A stretch of DNA of 64,000 bases from Malachius bipustulatus (lineage: Eukaryota; Arthropoda; Insecta; Coleoptera; Melyridae), in contig OU342630.1 of NCBI GenBank assembly GCA_910589415.1, positions 14,975,867-15,039,866 of the forward strand. The letters are read 5' to 3'. A program made the position numbers and the translations under genes. The notes below the pieces were generated by a model. That model was not told the DNA's origin, did no database searches, and saw nothing but the letters and a program-made list of their open reading frames with translations. Position 1 is the stretch's first letter; every line of letters starts with the position of its first letter. Below, one piece after another: positions 60,226-64,000 of this stretch.

Positions 60226-61669
60226 TGGGCAGGTGAATTTTGGATGCTTTTTAATTTAATTTGATATCTCGAGATCGAAATAATGGAAGAACTAAATATC
60301 AAATTTTGATGTCATAGGGGTGCAAATACTCGTTACATTTTCACTATCCAGTCTACTAGACCATAATGGAAATATTTTCGGACTTTTTTGTTTGGACATC
60401 CACTGCAATAGTCTGCGTTTCCATTTCCATATTACCATCGTCTGTTATGAGATTTCAAATTTTTATAGCCATGGAAGATTACTTTTAGATTCTTCTTTGT
60501 GATTGATGTTAGTTTGTTGCAGCAATATCCATAACTTTGTAATAGGTACCGAGTATGACTTTTACGAATGTACATTGTTTTATGTCTTATCTATTTTATC
60601 CTAGATACTTGCATCATAAAAATGTTGAATAATGTGATAAGTCATCAGATGATATAACCGGGGTAATATTTTACGAATTACGTATAAATTTCCAAATTTC
60701 TTTATTTATGAGTAATATTTCCAAGTAATTCAGGAGTAACATAGCCAAATTTCAAATAGAGGCTATACGATATTCAAGAATGAATTTTTATTTGCTGCTT
60801 TTCGGGCTATCGTCTTCATGTGAAATTGTTATTAGACTGCATCAAATATTGTGAACTACTGATAGCAAAACAACTCGAGGTTAGTTTAAGGCATTATTCA
60901 CATTTTACCTCACGTTGTATCTGCTTCATTTTAATCCGAAACTCATATTTGCGCAAAAAGAAATCATAGAACGTTTTAAATAATTGTAGGACTGGTGACT
61001 GGTATTAACAGTAACCAGCCGATTACTTGATACAACTTCATTTTATCTATTTATTCGAAAAGGCCTATAAATTGGTATTGTTTTTAAAGAATGATGTACC
61101 AATAAGCAATAAAATGAAGATTTTAGTTCAATCACATTTCAAAATAACCTTTACTTTTTGATTGATATGCGCAAGAATGTTTTTTTTTTCATTTAAAGAT
61201 TATAATTCCGAGTTCTGCACTCTTTAATTTCATTTATTTAGTTACAAGATCACCCAAACAGATATACCAAAGACATATATTGAAACCTAACGCCCCCGGG
61301 TGAATAATTTTTCTCTAAAACTCCACAACAAGATAGTACCTATTACCTAAAATCACGTGAAGAAAGATTATCAGAAGAAAAGTGAGGTGAAAATATCCAC
61401 AGATTTAAACTAAATATCGCCTAAACAGATGACCGGAAATTAAATAAAATACAAAGGGAACTTCATTAATACAAGTGATAGAAACACGACGGAAACTGTC
61501 CCATGTAAAGGAAAAGCAGTTTAATCAAATGACACATCCACCATTCAGTTCAGATAAGAGGAAAGCAGGGAAATCTACCATAACGAGTCATTGGATAAAG
61601 GAACGAACGGGTGAAAGCGCTGACCTAAATAGTCACAATAGACCACGAAGACAAGGGTTGGCCATCTAC
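60226..61669. other. No gene seen; 5' flank of candidate gene
   Basis: AT-rich until about 61470, then GC rises towards the promoter at 61670. No coding similarity; the 78-codon plus frame at 61475-61711 runs into the promoter and is probably not real. Confidence 0.4.
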
Positions 61670-61707
61670 TATAAATACAGGCAGAGATTTCAGCGCGAAA
61701 GTCAGTC
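61670..61707 (+). promoter_or_regulatory. Candidate core promoter (TATA plus initiator)
   Basis: TATAAATA at 61670-61677 lies 34 bp before the A of TCAGTC (61702-61707), a match to the insect initiator TCAGTY at a near-normal distance. Transcription would start near 61704. It precedes the repeat leader and ATG 61924. Confidence 0.55.
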
Positions 61708-61742
61708 TTGATTCAGCTTCCTGATCGTAGACTACTCCTTTG

Positions 61743-61910
61743 CCTAACCCTTTCTGGTTGAAGAAATTGCCCGGAAATATTACCTAACCCTTTCTGGTTG
61801 AAGAAATTGCCCGGAAATATTACCTAACCCTTTCTGGTTGAAGAAATTGCCCGGAAATCCTACCTAACCCTTTCTGGTTGAAGAAATTGCCCGGAAATCT
61901 TACCTAACCT
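61743..61910 (+). repeat. Four tandem copies of a 40 bp unit in a candidate 5' leader
   Basis: Units start at 61743, 61783, 61823 and 61863 with a partial fifth copy (CCTAACCT). They are identical except at one or two bases at the unit ends. Each can form a 7 bp hairpin in RNA (TTTCTGG with CCGGAAA, one G-U pair). The array lies between the putative start site and ATG 61924 and contains no ATG. Confidence 0.9.
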
Positions 61911-61923
61911 ACTCGTTCCAACA

Positions 61924-62348
61924 ATGCCACGAAAACCCCTTAAGCCGCAGCCCGTGCCCAGCAAGTCAGTTACGCAGAAAGTACGCAACTTGAAAATACC
62001 GCCAGTCGTTCCTATTGTCCGGAAGGCAAGACGAGGCCGTCCAGCTAGAATCAAGCACGCTGTTGCCATGCCGCCCGCCATAGCCGACCCGAGTCCAATT
62101 GCAGCGCCTAGCCACCCCTACTACGACGATGCCCTAGAGGAACCGGAACCTGTCGCCCTGTTAACCCAAGGGGCCATCAATTCTACAGGTGAAGTAAATT
62201 TTCACAATTTCAAATTTTGTAAATAAAAAGCTTAGTTTTATCTTTATAAGTTTACTGCCTCTGAAAATTTTCTCGTTTTGTCTCAGGTATCCAGACTGCG
62301 TTCTTGAGGAGCCAGACGTACGACAATATCAGCAGTTCAAATACTTAA
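61924..62348 (+). CDS. Candidate two-exon gene, small proline-rich basic protein
   Basis: ATG 61924 has good context (CAACAATGCC). Exon 1 (61924-62188) encodes 88 residues plus one base: a Lys/Pro-rich N-terminus (MPRKPLKPQPVPSK), a basic RKARRGRPARIK at about 38-49 that resembles an AT-hook around GRP, then an acidic/proline stretch (DDALEEPEP). It ends at a donor ACAG|GTGAAG. A 98 bp intron with a pyrimidine-rich TTTTGTCTCAG acceptor would join exon 2 (62287-62348), giving IQTAFLRSQTYDNISSSNT and TAA, for 108 residues. Without splicing the frame stops at 62226. An AATAAA lies at 62473. Base composition is clearly more GC-rich than the flanks. No family was recognised. It could be a host nuclear protein or the start of a retroelement gag; the intron model is inferred. 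Confidence 0.45.
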
Positions 62349-64000
62349 CCCCGACTTTTAAATTATTCTTTGATTCATAAGAAACAGTCTCCGCAATTTT
62401 CACGACAACTTTTAAATTAAGGAAGGGTTTTTAAAATCTTAGAAAAGTCAAAAGTCTCAAAATTCACAAAGAAATAAATCAAATTAAAATTCAGAAAAAT
62501 TCAAACGAATTGAAAAATATTCAATTCATTTTCAAAACCACGAAATCCACAAAATTTGAGCATTCGAGAAATCAAGGAAATCAGGGTACTTTTTATTATC
62601 ACGAGCTAGTAATTTGATTGGGAATTTTTTAGATGTACTGTCGAGTGAGGCAATATAGAAACAAGACAATCAAACAATTTCACAATGAAATTGTACAGAA
62701 AATCATAAGTTCGAAATTGACCTTGTACCGATAACAGGACTACCACGAAGCTGGTGCATCTTTTCTCTCTACACACACACATTATAATAGGGGAAAATAT
62801 ACTGAGCGGAGTCCGTCTTGTCCCATGGCCAGCAGGGTATGCAAGAAAATACGGCACGTTCAAAGTACGTGTATGGCATTCTCTTAGGGTTGAGAAGGGT
62901 CTGTGTATTGGCTTTTCGGTCAAGAATCGTTATCTCAGTACAGAAACAGGTCCGGGAGATTCGCGGTCGTGCCTCTGTATTTGAATTACTAAACAGTCAT
63001 CTAATTAGCCACCGCCACCCATCCTGTCGTAAGGATACCAATCGAAACACATCGGGAAGCGCGGATTAAACCGCCTTCCAATCTTCAAACAGGCAAAGAT
63101 CGAAGCACCTGGCTATAACGCCTTGCTGCATCTTATTAGCTCGGGAAGATAAAAATAACACTCTGATATCCTACAACTGTCACAAGCTGACAACCTCGCT
63201 TCGACAACGAATGACGCTCCAACACCAGGGGGTAAGAAAGTAAGAGTGAAACCAATTGTAAAAGGACAACAATAGGCCCATAAACCAGCTCCAGGCACCA
63301 GACCCAATTCACACAAACAAAACCACAAAATAAACAAATCATAAATCGACTGGGTTGTATTTGAACTGCAGGTAACAGGTTGTACCAACATAAAATTAGA
63401 ATTTTTAATCTTGAAGAAATGAATTAAATAAATTGAATAATAAAATAAAATTGTAAATAAATAACTTAGAATTTCATAATCATTTTGAATTGTAAATAAT
63501 TAAATTAGGAAAAGGCAGTAAATTAGGTGTTTTGAAATTACGTTGTTTTATTTCCCATTCTCAACAAAATCTCTGCGACCCCATCTTTACGAACTACTGG
63601 GTGCTACAAGACGACACACACAACAAAAAGGGTCCTACCAAGAAAAAGAGGGAGGGGAAATTCTAGAGATCACCAGGCCAGGGGGGTGGGAGGTTACAAT
63701 ATCCTCTCACGGGTGAATAGGAAATACACCAAAATAAATTACCTACACATTGTGAAGAGAGCATTGCATGATTGTCAGCAAACAAACTAAAATAATTATC
63801 TCTACCTACAATATACTCAAATACCATTGCACAATAATAATTCGCTATGAGAGAAGAGAGAAAGAATGAGAGAAGAAACTAGAGAAAAAAGAAAAAGAAG
63901 AACATATCGTTATAGACCGTCCAGAGCCAACCTCTTAAAGCGGCGGTCACCGCAGACAGCAACATCCTCCTTAAAAGTGAAGTAAATGGAGTGGAGTCGT
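62349..64000. other. 3' flank and unassigned region
   Basis: 62349-62600 is A-rich with repeated AAAATTCA words, and AATAAA at 62473 may end the candidate transcript. 62750-63130 and 63540-64000 are GC-richer, with short open frames on both strands that I do not recognise. 63400-63540 is very A-rich. LTR-like features were sought but no matching ends were found. Confidence 0.35.

Noticed and set aside
61743..61910. CCTAACCC words suggesting telomeric repeat
   Set aside because: The insect telomere repeat is a pure TTAGG/CCTAA array. Here the word is part of a 40 bp unit, repeated four times only.
61743..61910. Possible CRISPR-like regular array
   Set aside because: Repeats are directly contiguous with no unique spacers, in a eukaryotic context.

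Overview
This 64 kb window looks like a gene-poor, AT-rich, repeat-dense stretch of an insect nuclear genome. The evidence is the set of elements it carries: Penelope-like elements, piggyBac, Tc1/mariner-type and hAT remnants, insect-style LINEs, tRNA- and 5S-derived SINEs, many miniature inverted-repeat elements whose ends read CAGGGTG, and frequent TAGGTACCTA-type words. I could not decide the order (Hemiptera and Coleoptera are both plausible). I see no rRNA gene, intact tRNA gene, CRISPR array or operon-like arrangement. Only one locus looks like a possible ordinary gene.

Layout. 0-10 kb: unassigned AT-rich DNA, one copy of a dispersed ~600 bp repeat, a 125 bp hairpin, a 1.4 kb fold-back element, a 5S rRNA-derived SINE with a 17 bp target duplication, a tRNA-derived SINE and a LINE C-terminal fragment. 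10.4-13.2 kb: a nest in which a 5'-truncated LINE abuts a decayed piggyBac transposase and a 768 bp MITE sits inside the LINE. 13.8-21.6 kb: a 98 bp SINE, more MITEs, a fragment with a GCDTTS motif, and a long frameshifted LINE on the minus strand. 23.2-30 kb: a tRNA SINE, then a three-part Penelope cluster (inverted partial copy, direct partial copy, intact copy with an 818-residue ORF).

30-57 kb: the second copy of the dispersed repeat, a mariner-type transposase remnant, two copies of a 260-270 bp MITE with target duplications, a decayed LINE, two non-autonomous hAT elements with 8 bp duplications, several fold-backs, a 10 bp-periodic array resembling heat-shock elements, and a tRNA SINE. 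57.3-60.2 kb: a second Penelope family, present as a 1.2 kb nearly perfect palindrome around a 5'-truncated copy. 61.6-62.4 kb: a candidate promoter, a four-copy 40 bp repeat leader and a candidate two-exon gene for a small proline-rich basic protein.

Functional threads. The 26.9 kb Penelope ORF (reverse transcriptase plus GIY-YIG endonuclease) is intact and could supply activity to its own partial copies. Both Penelope families carry hammerhead-ribozyme-like motifs in their terminal regions; the second family has a paired swap at the two core positions that contact each other in hammerhead RNAs. The MITEs and SINEs would depend on transposases and LINE proteins that are here only as pseudogenes. 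All calls come from reading the sequence by eye; no searches or folding programs were run.
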